Of a DNA stretch of 50,010 nt, positions 36,563-46,013 are shown piece after piece. The position numbers and the translations under genes are program-made. How positions within the stretch are numbered: position 1 is the stretch's first letter; each line of letters opens with the position of its first letter. Under the pieces are notes generated by a model, which worked only from the letters and a program-made list of their open reading frames with translations, was not told the DNA's origin and searched no databases. This stretch comes from Geitlerinema sp. BBD 1991-9. GTDB lineage: Bacteria; Cyanobacteriota; Cyanobacteriia; Cyanobacteriales; Geitlerinemataceae. The stretch lies in NCBI GenBank assembly GCA_001657325.1, contig LWRO01000045.1, positions 1 to 50,010 on the forward strand, read 5' to 3'.

Positions 36563-38044
36563 CTAAAACTGGAAGTAAAGAAACTCAGAAACGCGATTGA
36601 GTGAAAGCAAACACAACGCCGATAACAAGCCCAACCCAATCGCCCACACTCTTTGAGGTTTGACGTTTTGGAGGATTTGTTGTGTGTTGGGAAATTGTGT
36701 GACGACAATCCACAATGCAAATAACGCCCCAAAAACCAAGACTTTTTTCCCGTATAAATCGGGAAGTAAGGTTAACTCGTTCCACGATCGCAACTCAAAA
36801 CCTAAATTGGTCAGAACGGATAACTTACCACCAGCTTCTCCGGGTAAAACAATTCCATTTAAGCCAAACATCGATTTGAGTAAGTGAATCGCATCAGAGA
36901 TCGTGTTCGATCGAAATAACACCCAACCGGCGACAACAGCTATAAATGAAATTGTGCTTCCTACGGATTTCAATAATTGAAAACGAAGCGTTTTCCAAAA
37001 GTGGTTAATTGCTAGATAAACTCCATGTAAACCACCCCACAATACAAACGTCCAACCTGCCCCATGCCACAATCCTCCCAGAAGCATCGTGATAAATAAA
37101 TTAAGATATCGACGCATCGATCCGTGACGGTTTCCCCCTAATGAAATATACAAATAGTCCCGTAAAAAATTCGAGAGTGTAATGTGCCAACGTCGCCAAA
37201 AATCGACGATCGAAACTGCTTTATAGGGTGAATTAAAATTTATCGGAAGATTAATATTAAACATCAATCCCAACCCGATCGCCATGTCAGAATAGCCAGA
37301 AAAGTCGAAATACAGTTGAAAGGTATAGCTGAGTGCGCCAACCCAAGACTCGATAAAACTCGCTATTTCTGCATGGTTAAAAATAGGAGAAATCCACGGT
37401 GCAATATTGTCAGCAATTAAAACCTTTTTAGATAAGCCCAGGCTGAATAAAACCAATCCCAATCCGAAATTTTTGCAAGAAAATATAAACGTTTTCCTTT
37501 GCTTAAGCTGAGGAATGAGTTCGTTGTGACGAAGAATCGGCCCGGCGATGAGTTGCGGAAAAAAGACAACAAATAAGCTGTAGTCGAGAAATGAGTAACG
37601 GGTGTTGCGTGTTTCGCCGCGATAGGCATCGACCAGATAGGCGATTTGCGTAAATGTATAAAACGAAATTGCTAGAGGTAGAAGAATATCAGACAATAAA
37701 AACTGTGATTTAAAGATGTGGTTTGCCGAATCGACAAAGAAGTTGGCGTATTTGTAGTAACCAATTATTCCTAAATTAGCGACAACTCCAAATCCTAGTA
37801 AAAATTTTGACGATCGACCACCTGGAACGGCTTTAGAAATAGCGTTGCCAGTGATATAGTTCAAAGATATAGATACAATTAACAACGGAACGTAAACGAC
37901 ATTCCAGTACCCGTAAAAGATAAACGAGGCAACAGTTAGCCAGAGCTTAGCAACAGTCTTTCCAATCCATTGAGATAAGGTGAAAAACCCTAAAATAGCT
38001 ACCGGCAAAAAGACAAAAATGAAAACGTAAGAATTGAATAGCAT
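36563..38044 (-). CDS. MBOAT family O-acyltransferase 1 (AlgI-like)
   Basis: A 493-residue polytopic MBOAT protein of the AlgI/DltB type. It starts MLFNSYVFIFVFLPV, as AlgI proteins do. Key regions: PLAISFYTFTQIAYLVDAYRGE, FFPQLIAGPILRHNELIPQL, FDFSGYSDMAIGLGLMFNI, and DFWRRWHITLSNFLRDYLYISLGG. The essential histidine is H327 in LLGGLWHGAGW. In characterised systems this family moves an acyl group from a cytoplasmic donor across the membrane. It follows the HTTM gene after 6 bases and precedes the SGNH-like gene by 23 bases, so translation of the three is probably coupled. Confidence 0.93.
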   Translation of the reverse strand: MLFNSYVFIFVFLPVAILGFFTLSQWIGKTVAKLWLTVASFIFYGYWNVVYVPLLIVSISLNYITGNAISKAVPGGRSSKFLLGFGVVANLGIIGYYKYANFFVDSANHIFKSQFLLSDILLPLAISFYTFTQIAYLVDAYRGETRNTRYSFLDYSLFVVFFPQLIAGPILRHNELIPQLKQRKTFIFSCKNFGLGLVLFSLGLSKKVLIADNIAPWISPIFNHAEIASFIESWVGALSYTFQLYFDFSGYSDMAIGLGLMFNINLPINFNSPYKAVSIVDFWRRWHITLSNFLRDYLYISLGGNRHGSMRRYLNLFITMLLGGLWHGAGWTFVLWGGLHGVYLAINHFWKTLRFQLLKSVGSTISFIAVVAGWVLFRSNTISDAIHLLKSMFGLNGIVLPGEAGGKLSVLTNLGFELRSWNELTLLPDLYGKKVLVFGALFALWIVVTQFPNTQQILQNVKPQRVWAIGLGLLSALCLLSLNRVSEFLYFQF

Positions 38045-38050
38045 GGGTAT

Positions 38051-39868
38051 TTAATCAAAGCTACAAGGTTTTTCCCAATGTAATTTTTTCTCGATAGATT
38101 GCACGTCTCCTGGGGGAATGGTGCGCTCGTCCATAAAGAAAATATCCAAGTTTTTTAATTTTCGATCGTGTGTTGAATTCCACTGATGACATAAATATTC
38201 AGCGTAATGAGGATAGAGTTTTTGACCGATTGCCCGATTAAGATTGATAAAATACGTGCGCCATTGCATATTAGGATATTGTGTGTTTCGTTGCTCGATC
38301 GAGGGTTTTTCAAAATTCGGTTCTCCTTCCGTACCTCGCAATAAATCTACAACCGTTCCATCTTCGAGAACGCCACGAATGACGTGCCATCCATCATCTC
38401 TCGGTGGTCCGGGAGCGAAAATAGTCCACGATTGATTGAGGCGAGTGACACGGGCAAATTTATCCAATACTTGTGCTGTTCTGCGGGTATATTGACGGTT
38501 GATAAAATGTTCTCTAGGCAACGTTCTGCGGGCTAAATCTTTACCGATCCAAATTGTTGTAAATGCCATTAAACCTAACGTTAAAACGTTTTTCCAACGA
38601 ATCGATTCCACGACAACAGGGCGAAACTGTAACGGCTTGGTTAAAAATCCTGCTGTTTTTCGGTTGTTCGATATGGTTTCGTAAAACCGCGTTCCTAAAA
38701 CCATGAAAGGCTTCCATCGTAATACTACAGCCAGCCAACCTAAAATAGGCGATAAACTGACGACATAAGCCATCGCATCCCACTTAAAATATCGGTTTCC
38801 TTTCCAATCCGCGACGACCCAAGAGTTATATTTTTCCATGTCCGCGCAAATATCAGGAATACTTTGCGCAGGTGTAATCGTTGTTTTAGGTAACACGAGG
38901 AAGGTTCGCAACAGATAAACAATTTTTTTGCAAAAACCGCAATCTGCATCGTAATAAATTTGCAATCCCGATCGCCGAATTGTTGTCGTTTTTTTCTCCC
39001 AATACATCCAAAATGCAGTCGGTAAAAAAATAAGCCAACTGAACGAACTTAACATCGGGAAAATCCCCAACTCGAAGCACAACCCAAAACTAATGTGTAA
39101 GAGGATAAATGTAATAACAGTTCCGACACGAAAGGCAGCCGTATGAATTGGAACAAATAGGAAGAGCGGACCGACTCCCTCTAATGCAAGCGTTGCGAAA
39201 GAGGCTAGTTTGAGCAAAACAGGAAAGTCTAGAAAAAACTGGCTGATAGGGGTAGCATATTGGTCGAAACTGAACGCATAGTAAACGGCCTCACCGGTAG
39301 ACGACCAATCGGGACTACTGACTTTATAAATGACGGAAAACATATAGACGTAGCAAATTTGCAACGTCATCGCGATCGTCGCCCCTGAAAGTAACTGTTT
39401 GGGTGGGGGTTTGGGATTGCTATTGAGGGCGCTGTCGATCGAATAAGCAGCCCCTAACGGTAAAAACATCGCCCAGAACAGTAACGCGCGTAGTACGTCG
39501 TCAGCGGCGAACATGAGGGCAGGAAAACGATTGTGGACGGAGATAACGAGCGCCCAAACTGCAATCGAGGCGAGGCGCGTTCGATATCCGACTAACATTG
39601 CGATCGAACATGCGATCGAAACCAGAAAAATAATTTGTTGGACGAGCGGCTCGCCGTTAACGAGGTGAATCGACCAATACCAAGGATCGAGAATTCCGTC
39701 GAGGATTGCAGCTCTCGGAAGTACACCACGATCGCTGTAAAAGCGATCGATGTCTCCAAAACGAATCGCTAAATCGACGATGACGACGAAGGCTAAGCCG
39801 ATTCGGAACAGAGCCATCGATCGAAGATCGAAACCCAATAGTTCAGTGTATTTTGAAGGTTTTTTCAT
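38051..39868 (-). CDS. HTTM-DCC fusion membrane protein
   Basis: A 605-residue fusion. Residues about 10-290 form an HTTM domain, the membrane fold shared with vitamin K-dependent gamma-carboxylase (DLRSMALFRIGLAFVVIVDLAIR, YSDRGVLPRAAI, VGYRTRLASIAVWALVISVHNR). Residues about 300-420 are a DCC (DUF393) thiol-disulfide-oxidoreductase-like domain with YDADCGFCKK (C310, C313). The C-terminal 150 residues hold another membrane helix, then a domain that begins FARVTRLNQSWTIFAPGPPRDDGWHVI, as found after bacterial HTTM domains. Whether it carboxylates or does other redox chemistry is unknown. The neighbouring upstream gene encodes an NdbB-like quinone reductase. The ATG at 39868 is clear. Confidence 0.88.
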   Translation of the reverse strand: MKKPSKYTELLGFDLRSMALFRIGLAFVVIVDLAIRFGDIDRFYSDRGVLPRAAILDGILDPWYWSIHLVNGEPLVQQIIFLVSIACSIAMLVGYRTRLASIAVWALVISVHNRFPALMFAADDVLRALLFWAMFLPLGAAYSIDSALNSNPKPPPKQLLSGATIAMTLQICYVYMFSVIYKVSSPDWSSTGEAVYYAFSFDQYATPISQFFLDFPVLLKLASFATLALEGVGPLFLFVPIHTAAFRVGTVITFILLHISFGLCFELGIFPMLSSFSWLIFLPTAFWMYWEKKTTTIRRSGLQIYYDADCGFCKKIVYLLRTFLVLPKTTITPAQSIPDICADMEKYNSWVVADWKGNRYFKWDAMAYVVSLSPILGWLAVVLRWKPFMVLGTRFYETISNNRKTAGFLTKPLQFRPVVVESIRWKNVLTLGLMAFTTIWIGKDLARRTLPREHFINRQYTRRTAQVLDKFARVTRLNQSWTIFAPGPPRDDGWHVIRGVLEDGTVVDLLRGTEGEPNFEKPSIEQRNTQYPNMQWRTYFINLNRAIGQKLYPHYAEYLCHQWNSTHDRKLKNLDIFFMDERTIPPGDVQSIEKKLHWEKPCSFD

Positions 39869-39948
39869 TGCAAAAAATTGGAATTATAAATCAATATTTT
39901 AAACGCTTTAACTGACTGCCTTAGGGTTTCGATTCTTTCGTCAAGTCG

Positions 39949-41214
39949 TTAAAGTGAATTTATAAATTGTCGCTTGCAGGCTTTTTTTTGTTGGCGATCT
40001 CGTTTTTTTTTACCCAACAACAGTTTTTTCAAGCCCGAAACGATCGAACGTTTCAGCCAGTGCCAGAACACGCGCAAACTGTGGGTATTTGTAGGCAGCC
40101 GTTGGGTATACACTAAGCGTCGGACGAAATTGCCCAACGCCCCATTGAGATGAATTCCAAAACTGTGAGTGACACCATCGTTAACCCCCAACGTCACCAT
40201 TTCCCCTAAGTGCAAATATTGAAAGGATTTGAGAGGATGGTGGGTCGAACTCGCCCAAATGTTGTAGGCAGCGTAACCGGCCTGTTGGTAGGTAACTTGT
40301 GCGGTTTCCGGTACTCCGTTGTCTCGAATCGAGGCAATGTCACCCAGGACGAAAACTTCCGGTCGATCGTGCAGTTGTAACGTCGGTTCGACGACCAGCT
40401 TGCCAGATGCGGTATGCAGACAATCGAGATTGGCGACAATCTCGCGATTTTGAGTTCCCGCCGTCCAAACCACCAGATCGATGGGGACTTCGACCCGTTC
40501 GCCATGCTGTACGAATTCGAGAAAGTCTTCCGTAACCCCTGTAACCTGGCTTTGGAGACTGACTCGGATACCCCGTCGATCGAGGGCTTTACTAGCTGAA
40601 GTTTGGGTGGCACGAGTGAAATGGGGAAGGAGTCGATCGCCACGATCGATCAGTCGAACTTCACCCCGTTTTCCCAATCGATCGGCAATTTTTCCCGCCA
40701 GTTCCACACCGTTCGGGCCGCCACCGACAACCCCCACTCGAATTCGCGCGTCAACATCGCGGCTTTCCAACTGTTGTAACCGTTCGTCTAACGCTTGCGC
40801 GTCGGCGAGATTGCGAAAACTGAGAACGCTTTCGTGAGGGAGTCTCGCCCCTGTTTTCCCAAGGGCCAGAACGAGATAGTCATAGTCGATCAGACTTCGA
40901 TCTTGCAATCTCAATTGACGCGCCTCGAGATCGATCGACTCAACCCAGTTACAGTAAAACGTCACTGGCGTATTGCGTAACAGTTCGCGGTAAGGTGGCG
41001 CAATTTCCCACAGTTCCATCTCTCCCGTAACGAGTTCGTACAGCAACGGCGTAAACACAAATCGTTGACTCCCATTCACGAGGGCGACGTCCCAACCTTG
41101 AAAATGTCGATAGTACCGTCGCAGAGCCAGGGCCGTATACAATCCACCAAACCCACCTCCGAGAATGCAGATTCGCGGTTTGTTCGCATTCGATGAAAAA
41201 AAGTAGCGAGGCAT
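39949..41214 (-). CDS. NdbB-like type-2 NAD(P)H:quinone oxidoreductase
   Basis: A 421-residue single-subunit FAD enzyme of the NDH-2 family. The FAD site is RICILGGGFGGLYTALAL (GGGFGG at 19-24), the NAD(P)H site is VGVVGGGPNGVELAGK (about 159-174), and the FAD-contacting VFVLGDIAS motif is near 290. The stretch FTPLLYELVTGEMELWEIAPP closely follows cyanobacterial NdbB, the demethylphylloquinone reductase used in vitamin K1 synthesis, so this is my best subgroup, though a respiratory NDH-2 is possible. The basic C-terminal tail (LLGKKKRDRQQKKACKR) suggests peripheral membrane binding. It lies between the second SGNH gene and the HTTM gene. Confidence 0.85.
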   Translation of the reverse strand: MPRYFFSSNANKPRICILGGGFGGLYTALALRRYYRHFQGWDVALVNGSQRFVFTPLLYELVTGEMELWEIAPPYRELLRNTPVTFYCNWVESIDLEARQLRLQDRSLIDYDYLVLALGKTGARLPHESVLSFRNLADAQALDERLQQLESRDVDARIRVGVVGGGPNGVELAGKIADRLGKRGEVRLIDRGDRLLPHFTRATQTSASKALDRRGIRVSLQSQVTGVTEDFLEFVQHGERVEVPIDLVVWTAGTQNREIVANLDCLHTASGKLVVEPTLQLHDRPEVFVLGDIASIRDNGVPETAQVTYQQAGYAAYNIWASSTHHPLKSFQYLHLGEMVTLGVNDGVTHSFGIHLNGALGNFVRRLVYTQRLPTNTHSLRVFWHWLKRSIVSGLKKLLLGKKKRDRQQKKACKRQFINSL

Positions 41215-41271
41215 TTTAAGTGAGTGGTAAAGGAGCAGGATTTACGATTGACAATTGCCAGATGTCCCCGA

Positions 41272-42192
41272 TTACTGATTGCCGAATTGACGGATAATTT
41301 GCCTCGATCGAAGCACTCTCGCTTCCGGAAGAAGGTGATAGTGCGTGTCGGCAAACAAGCTGGAATCCGTTTGTAAGTTCAACGTTTCTCGATCGTAAAT
41401 TGTCGGTGCGATCGACTCGAGAACGTCTGCCGTTTCTCGCACGTTTTCTAACGTTTCCTCCTCACGATCGGCATACACCCAGGGCAGCGATAACACCAAC
41501 GTTCCCCCCTTTTCCTCCACCTCAGCTTTAAATTGCCGAATTTTCGCGGCAGCGTGGTCGGAAATTGGCTTGTCAAAGCGCATTTGCCACCATTGACCCG
41601 TGCGGGGTTTGGTTTTTGTGGGATCGCCCCGTTCCGTGAGCGGATCGTCGTAATATCCCGTCAGTCGCCCTTCCTCCAATAAATCCCACCCAGATTTCAC
41701 GACCTCCCGCAACGTCGGCACGCCTAGCAACAACGTCGCTTGTACCAGTTCCTTCGGGGGGACGTTTCCCAATCGCGGCCGTCCGAGGGCTAAAGCAAAC
41801 GGAGCCGTTCGATCGCCGATTCCGTCTTCGTCGAGCAAAATCTGATACTCCGGTATCAACAACACCACGTCACCCGGTCGAACCTTTTCTAAAACCGTGG
41901 TCAAAATCGCATTCAATCCCACTGGACCGTCCAAACCCAGATTCACCACGGGAACGTCCAACGCTTCAGTTAAAACATCCGAGTTGATGGTGTAGTGAGC
42001 GCCCGAACCCCCTGCAATTAGCAACCGTTTCGGTGCGTCCACCTGGGCGGCGATGGCAGTTTTCTTTTCGTACATCGCCCGCAGCCAACTCAAACTACCG
42101 CCGTAGCGAGCGTTGTAGAAATATCCCACCGTCCAAGCCAACCCCGCGACGACGAACCAACTCCAAAGTTTGGGAGAGCGAGCCTGTGTCAT
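41272..42192 (-). CDS. SGNH-like membrane-anchored protein, MBOAT partner 2
   Basis: A 306-residue protein with one N-terminal membrane segment (about 9-25, LWSWFVVAGLAWTVGYF). The rest is probably extracytoplasmic. The SGNH-like elements are LIAGGSGAHYTIN (S63), VVNLGLDGPVG, RPGDVVLLIPEYQIL, and the C-terminal DTH (D282, H284) in SLFADTHYHL. It is unlike SGNH partner 1 outside these motifs. It lies 33 bases after the MBOAT 2 gene on the same strand, the usual pairing of DltB with DltD. Its likely role is to relay or steer the acyl group to the final acceptor. Confidence 0.75.
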   Translation of the reverse strand: MTQARSPKLWSWFVVAGLAWTVGYFYNARYGGSLSWLRAMYEKKTAIAAQVDAPKRLLIAGGSGAHYTINSDVLTEALDVPVVNLGLDGPVGLNAILTTVLEKVRPGDVVLLIPEYQILLDEDGIGDRTAPFALALGRPRLGNVPPKELVQATLLLGVPTLREVVKSGWDLLEEGRLTGYYDDPLTERGDPTKTKPRTGQWWQMRFDKPISDHAAAKIRQFKAEVEEKGGTLVLSLPWVYADREEETLENVRETADVLESIAPTIYDRETLNLQTDSSLFADTHYHLLPEARVLRSRQIIRQFGNQ

Positions 42193-42225
42193 GGTTCAAA
42201 ATTCCAACGATTTAATGTCCGACGG

Positions 42226-43686
42226 TTAGAACTCGAAATAAATAAATTCAGACGGAACGTTCGCACCCAGTAAAATCGTCAACACCAGTAGTCCCCGCGC
42301 CATCCACGGCGACAGCAGCAGCTCGTATTCGGGGCGTTTTTGCCAAACAGCTAGGTGTTCGAGAAACAACACGCCCAACGACAACACCAACGCAGCGAGC
42401 AACACCGAACCCTCTTTGACTTCAAAGGCGGTGAAAACACCGCCCAAATTCGAGAGGGAATAGGCCCAGGGCGTGGCGAGGGTTTGTAATTTCGCCAGTA
42501 AGCGCGCGGTGTCGGTTTCCATAAAGAACAGACAGCCCAACACCACCGAACCGAACGTTAACGCCCAAGATACGAACTGTGTCCGTGTCGTCCAATGTCC
42601 GAGCCACCGCTGAAACGGACGGCCGGCGTAGCGCAACACCAGCAACAACGTGCCGTGATACGCCCCCCAGATGAGGAAGTTCCACGCGGCACCGTGCCAA
42701 AATCCAGACAGGGTAAAAGTCAGCCACAAGTAAAACGCCGCCCATTTTTTGTTTCGTCCCATGAGGGGAATAAACACGTAGTCGCGAAACCAATTACTGA
42801 GGGTGACGTGCCAGCGTCGCCAAAATTCTTGAATGCTGACGGAGGTGTAAGGGGCGAGGAAGTTGACTTCTAGGTTGATGCCTAAAATACGAGCGAGGCC
42901 CAAGGCGATAAAGCTGTATCCGGCGAAGTCGAAGTAGATGCGAAGGGTGAAGAGAAACGCATGGAACCAAACGAGCCAAGGATTGGCAGTTTGACTGAGA
43001 TCGATGTAGGGCGCGATGTTATCGGCAAGGGCAAATTTCATAAAGAGTCCGAGCGATATCCAACGCAGACCGATCTCGAAGTTGTCAGCGGTAAATTTGA
43101 GGCGAAACGATTCGATTTGCGGTAAAAGCTGCTTTCGCCGTTCGATGGGCCCGGCAACGATTTGCGGAAAGAAGGCGATGAAGTTGACGTAGTCGAGAAA
43201 TTGAATTTGCTTTTGTTTTTTGAGGTTGTAAGAATCGACGACAAAAGCAACCATTTGGAAGGTGTAAAAAGAGATTCCGGGCGGAATCCTTTGAAATACG
43301 GGAAGAGGAAAACTTGCTTGCCAGTTCTCGGGAATGCCCCCCACGGCCAAGCCAATAACGTCTTCGACAAAAAAGGTTAGATATTTGAAATAGGCTAAAA
43401 CAGCTACGTCGAAAACAATCAAACTGGTGGCGATTGCTTTGGCTTTCCATCCTCGACATTGAAGCATCCAACGCACCATGAGGTAGTTAAAAATGACTTC
43501 AAAGAGGAAAACGAGAAAGCTTGAGAAACTAGCATTGAGAAAAAGCGTGAGCGATAAGGCAGCTAAGGCGACGGCATCCCAGCTATCGCGCCAGAGGTCT
43601 AGAGATTTGGCGATCGAACGAATAACGAGTAAGGGAATGCCGACGACAAAAAGAATCCACCAAAACGAGAAGTCCGAAAAATTCAT
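42226..43686 (-). CDS. MBOAT family O-acyltransferase 2
   Basis: A 486-residue polytopic MBOAT protein. Seen: GISFYTFQMVAFVVDSY, NFIAFFPQIVAGPIERRKQLLPQI, FDFAGYSFIALGLARILGI, and EFWRRWHVTLSNWFRDYVFIPLMG. The essential histidine is H331 in LSGFWHGAAWN. About ten membrane helices are expected. It is only distantly similar to MBOAT 1. It sits directly downstream of the acyl carrier protein gene and upstream of an SGNH gene, which is the gene logic of DltC-DltB-DltD. This suggests its acyl donor is the acyl-ACP made by the three genes before it; that is inference. The ATG at 43686 is clear. Confidence 0.93.
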   Translation of the reverse strand: MNFSDFSFWWILFVVGIPLLVIRSIAKSLDLWRDSWDAVALAALSLTLFLNASFSSFLVFLFEVIFNYLMVRWMLQCRGWKAKAIATSLIVFDVAVLAYFKYLTFFVEDVIGLAVGGIPENWQASFPLPVFQRIPPGISFYTFQMVAFVVDSYNLKKQKQIQFLDYVNFIAFFPQIVAGPIERRKQLLPQIESFRLKFTADNFEIGLRWISLGLFMKFALADNIAPYIDLSQTANPWLVWFHAFLFTLRIYFDFAGYSFIALGLARILGINLEVNFLAPYTSVSIQEFWRRWHVTLSNWFRDYVFIPLMGRNKKWAAFYLWLTFTLSGFWHGAAWNFLIWGAYHGTLLLVLRYAGRPFQRWLGHWTTRTQFVSWALTFGSVVLGCLFFMETDTARLLAKLQTLATPWAYSLSNLGGVFTAFEVKEGSVLLAALVLSLGVLFLEHLAVWQKRPEYELLLSPWMARGLLVLTILLGANVPSEFIYFEF

Positions 43687-43704
43687 GTCAGCATCGATCG
43701 AGAA

Positions 43705-43796
43705 GATGATGAGGTGAGGAGATGATGAGGTGAGGTGGTGATGAGCGTTATGTGTTGCTCGTCATCCGGTCATCTCATCATCGGGTTATCTCCTTA
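43705..43796. terminator. Polypurine/polypyrimidine hairpin between the ACP and MBOAT 2 genes
   Basis: GATGATGAG occurs at 43705-43713 and 43721-43729 and pairs with CTCATCATC (43774-43782). The intervening loop holds further purine-rich sequence. It may cause partial termination inside the cluster, or merely be a copy of the interspersed family. Confidence 0.5.
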
Positions 43797-43801
43797 CCTT
43801 T

Positions 43802-44233
43802 TTACTTGCCCAGACGACCCCAAAATCCCGCGAGGCCTCGCGATACCGGTTCGGATGTATTGGCTGACTCTAGGGTTTCAGTGAGGTCTTCGATGATGTC
43901 CGGATCGTCGTCGTCTTCAAGTCGATCGATAGTCGTCAAGATGTCGAATTCAGCGATCAAATACTGAGCGCAGCTTTCAATCGTGGGATAGTCCCAAAAT
44001 AACGTCGATGGTAATTCCACTTCCAAACCGTCTTCGAGTTCGCCCACTAACGTAACCGCATCGATCGAATCTAATCCATAGCGCGTGAGCGGTTGACTGA
44101 CATCGATCGAATTGGGTTCGAGGGAAAGTTGCTCGGCAATTTGCCCGATCAGCCACCATTTCAGCGATTCAAACGCTTTGTCTTGTTCGGTCGCAAAGTC
44201 AACGAGTTTGAAGTTGGAGTTTTGAACTTGCAT
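43802..44233 (-). CDS. Acyl carrier protein
   Basis: A 143-residue protein with one carrier domain (about 20-100). The phosphopantetheine serine is S56 in RYGLDSIDAVTL, and the downstream helix (LPSTLFWDYPTIESCAQYLI) has the look of carrier domains from polyketide or FAAL-linked systems rather than the housekeeping AcpP. The N-terminal 20 and C-terminal 45 residues are extensions; the latter is acidic (RLEDDDDPDIIEDLTETLES). The ATG at 44233 overlaps the end of the acyl-CoA dehydrogenase-like gene by 35 bases, which points to translational coupling. It should receive its acyl chain from the acyl-AMP ligase two genes upstream. Confidence 0.92.
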   Translation of the reverse strand: MQVQNSNFKLVDFATEQDKAFESLKWWLIGQIAEQLSLEPNSIDVSQPLTRYGLDSIDAVTLVGELEDGLEVELPSTLFWDYPTIESCAQYLIAEFDILTTIDRLEDDDDPDIIEDLTETLESANTSEPVSRGLAGFWGRLGK

Positions 44234-46013
44234 CGGTCGAACTTTCCTCTTTTTGAATGGATTGTGCGAGTTGAAATGGAACGATCGAAAACATTTTGTT
44301 TTGGCGGTGCAGCGATAGCAGTTCTGCCGCTACCGATTCTACGTACTCGATCGGCACGGAAATCGGCGACGGACGAAACGTTCGCAACAGTCGATCGAGT
44401 GCCAAAACCAACCACTTCCCTTCCGCAAAGAAAGGAGTCAGTTGCGTGCGGTTGTACACCCAGAAATGCACGCACGCTGCCGCCGCGTGTAACGTGCAAT
44501 ACTGCTTCGCCGCCTCGAACATTTCCGGCGGTTGTTCGTGGCCGTGTTCGAACTCGGGTTTGGCGACGACGAAATCGAGATCGTCCACGGCGGCTGGAAT
44601 ACGCTCGGACAGCACCTGGATTCGATCGAGAACCTCGGCATCGAGACTCGGATCGTCAGACAAACTCGACAGTTTCTCCAACGTCGCCTCCAACCCCTGA
44701 ACCACGTCGTCTGCACCCCGTGCGAACAGCTCCAATTTGTTGGGGTCGAAGGTTGGAAGCAATGCCGTCAGGTCGAAAATCGCTGCCAAACGCTCGGACG
44801 TCTGACTCGGATTCGCCGCCTTCCCGCGTTCGCGCACCCTTGCCAATTGGCGCAACTGCAAAATCAAAGCGTGTAAATTCACCACCGTACTGCCATCAAA
44901 CACGCTGATAATGGCGTTATCTCGGAGCTGTTTTTGAAAGATGCCCCAATCGTGTTCCTCGCGCATATAAAAACGCGCCCCCAACACCACCGACAGATCC
45001 GCAATGGCCTTCTCCAAACGCACGGTGACAAAATACTTCACCACCGCAGCCCACACGCCGAACTGTCCCGGCACCACGTGAAACCCCCGAGCCGCCGAGA
45101 TCGTTTCGCAGTCGCAAATTAAAACGTCGAGGAACGCATCCACTAACACTCGTTGGGGTTGCGGTAAATCGAAGACCGTTTTGCCGTAAACCACTCTCGA
45201 TCGAGCGAAATTTAACGTCGTCCGCAACGCGGTATCCGCCGCCCCATGAGAAAATGCCGCACACAGGGTTCGGGTAATTTGAAATCCTTTCAACGCCAGT
45301 TCCAAACCCGCACCCTCGGACCCCAACAACATATCCTCGGGGACGAAACAATCGTGAAACCCAATACCACTCATGTCCGAACCGCGAATTCCATGGGTTC
45401 GGATCTTCGGCAAGTTGTAAAATTGCTGGGGGTCGAGGCGGTCTTTTTCCACCATCAATAACGACAGTCCCCGCGCCCCAGCCGAGGGGTCAGTTTTGGC
45501 CAGAATGTAAGACACTCCGGAAATCGTGGCGCGGTTGATGGGCCATTTTTCCCCGTTGAGAACGTATCCCCCCGGAACCTTCGTCGCCGTCAGGTCGCTG
45601 GCCATTAAATCGGCTCCGTGTTCCCGTTCCGAGTACCCCAGACACATCGCCCCGTGACGGTCTCGTACGAACCGGGCGAGTTTGGCTTTCTGAGCCGGAG
45701 TTCCCGCCATCCAAGTGAGAAACGACCAAAATAGGGTTGTAAATGCAATTCCCGTCGTCTGATCGCGGCGACACAGCACCCGAACGAAGGCTACGAAGGT
45801 TTCAAAGGATTTAAACTTGCCTCCACAACTTTCAGGGACGTAATAATCTTGGAGCTTCCAGCGATAGAGCCAAGTCAGCTCGTCTTCAGGGAACGCTTCT
45901 TGTTCGTCGAGTTCCACAACCCGAGCGAAAGAAAGCGTGCTGTTCGGATTCATCGGGTCGCCGAGATCGCGCTCCAAAGCCTCGGCCACACGGTACTGTT
46001 CGAGGGATTTCAT
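44199..46013 (-). CDS. Acyl-CoA dehydrogenase-like flavoenzyme
   Basis: A 604-residue protein whose first 395 residues are an acyl-CoA dehydrogenase fold: N-terminal helices, the FAD/substrate motif CLGYSEREHGADLMASDLTA (124-143), the VLNGEKWPINRA strand, and the flavin-binding QLRDNAIISVFDGSTVVNLH. The catalytic-base position of the YEGT motif is occupied by Asp (D373 in FDGST), a conservative change that may lower or alter activity. The extra 200 residues at the C-terminus are helical and unusual for the family. With an acyl-AMP ligase before it and a carrier protein after it, it probably desaturates acyl-ACP rather than acyl-CoA, as LipB-type enzymes do in lipopeptide pathways. It overlaps the ligase gene by one base (TGATG). 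Confidence 0.9.
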   Translation of the reverse strand: MKSLEQYRVAEALERDLGDPMNPNSTLSFARVVELDEQEAFPEDELTWLYRWKLQDYYVPESCGGKFKSFETFVAFVRVLCRRDQTTGIAFTTLFWSFLTWMAGTPAQKAKLARFVRDRHGAMCLGYSEREHGADLMASDLTATKVPGGYVLNGEKWPINRATISGVSYILAKTDPSAGARGLSLLMVEKDRLDPQQFYNLPKIRTHGIRGSDMSGIGFHDCFVPEDMLLGSEGAGLELALKGFQITRTLCAAFSHGAADTALRTTLNFARSRVVYGKTVFDLPQPQRVLVDAFLDVLICDCETISAARGFHVVPGQFGVWAAVVKYFVTVRLEKAIADLSVVLGARFYMREEHDWGIFQKQLRDNAIISVFDGSTVVNLHALILQLRQLARVRERGKAANPSQTSERLAAIFDLTALLPTFDPNKLELFARGADDVVQGLEATLEKLSSLSDDPSLDAEVLDRIQVLSERIPAAVDDLDFVVAKPEFEHGHEQPPEMFEAAKQYCTLHAAAACVHFWVYNRTQLTPFFAEGKWLVLALDRLLRTFRPSPISVPIEYVESVAAELLSLHRQNKMFSIVPFQLAQSIQKEESSTDASSKLQLQTR

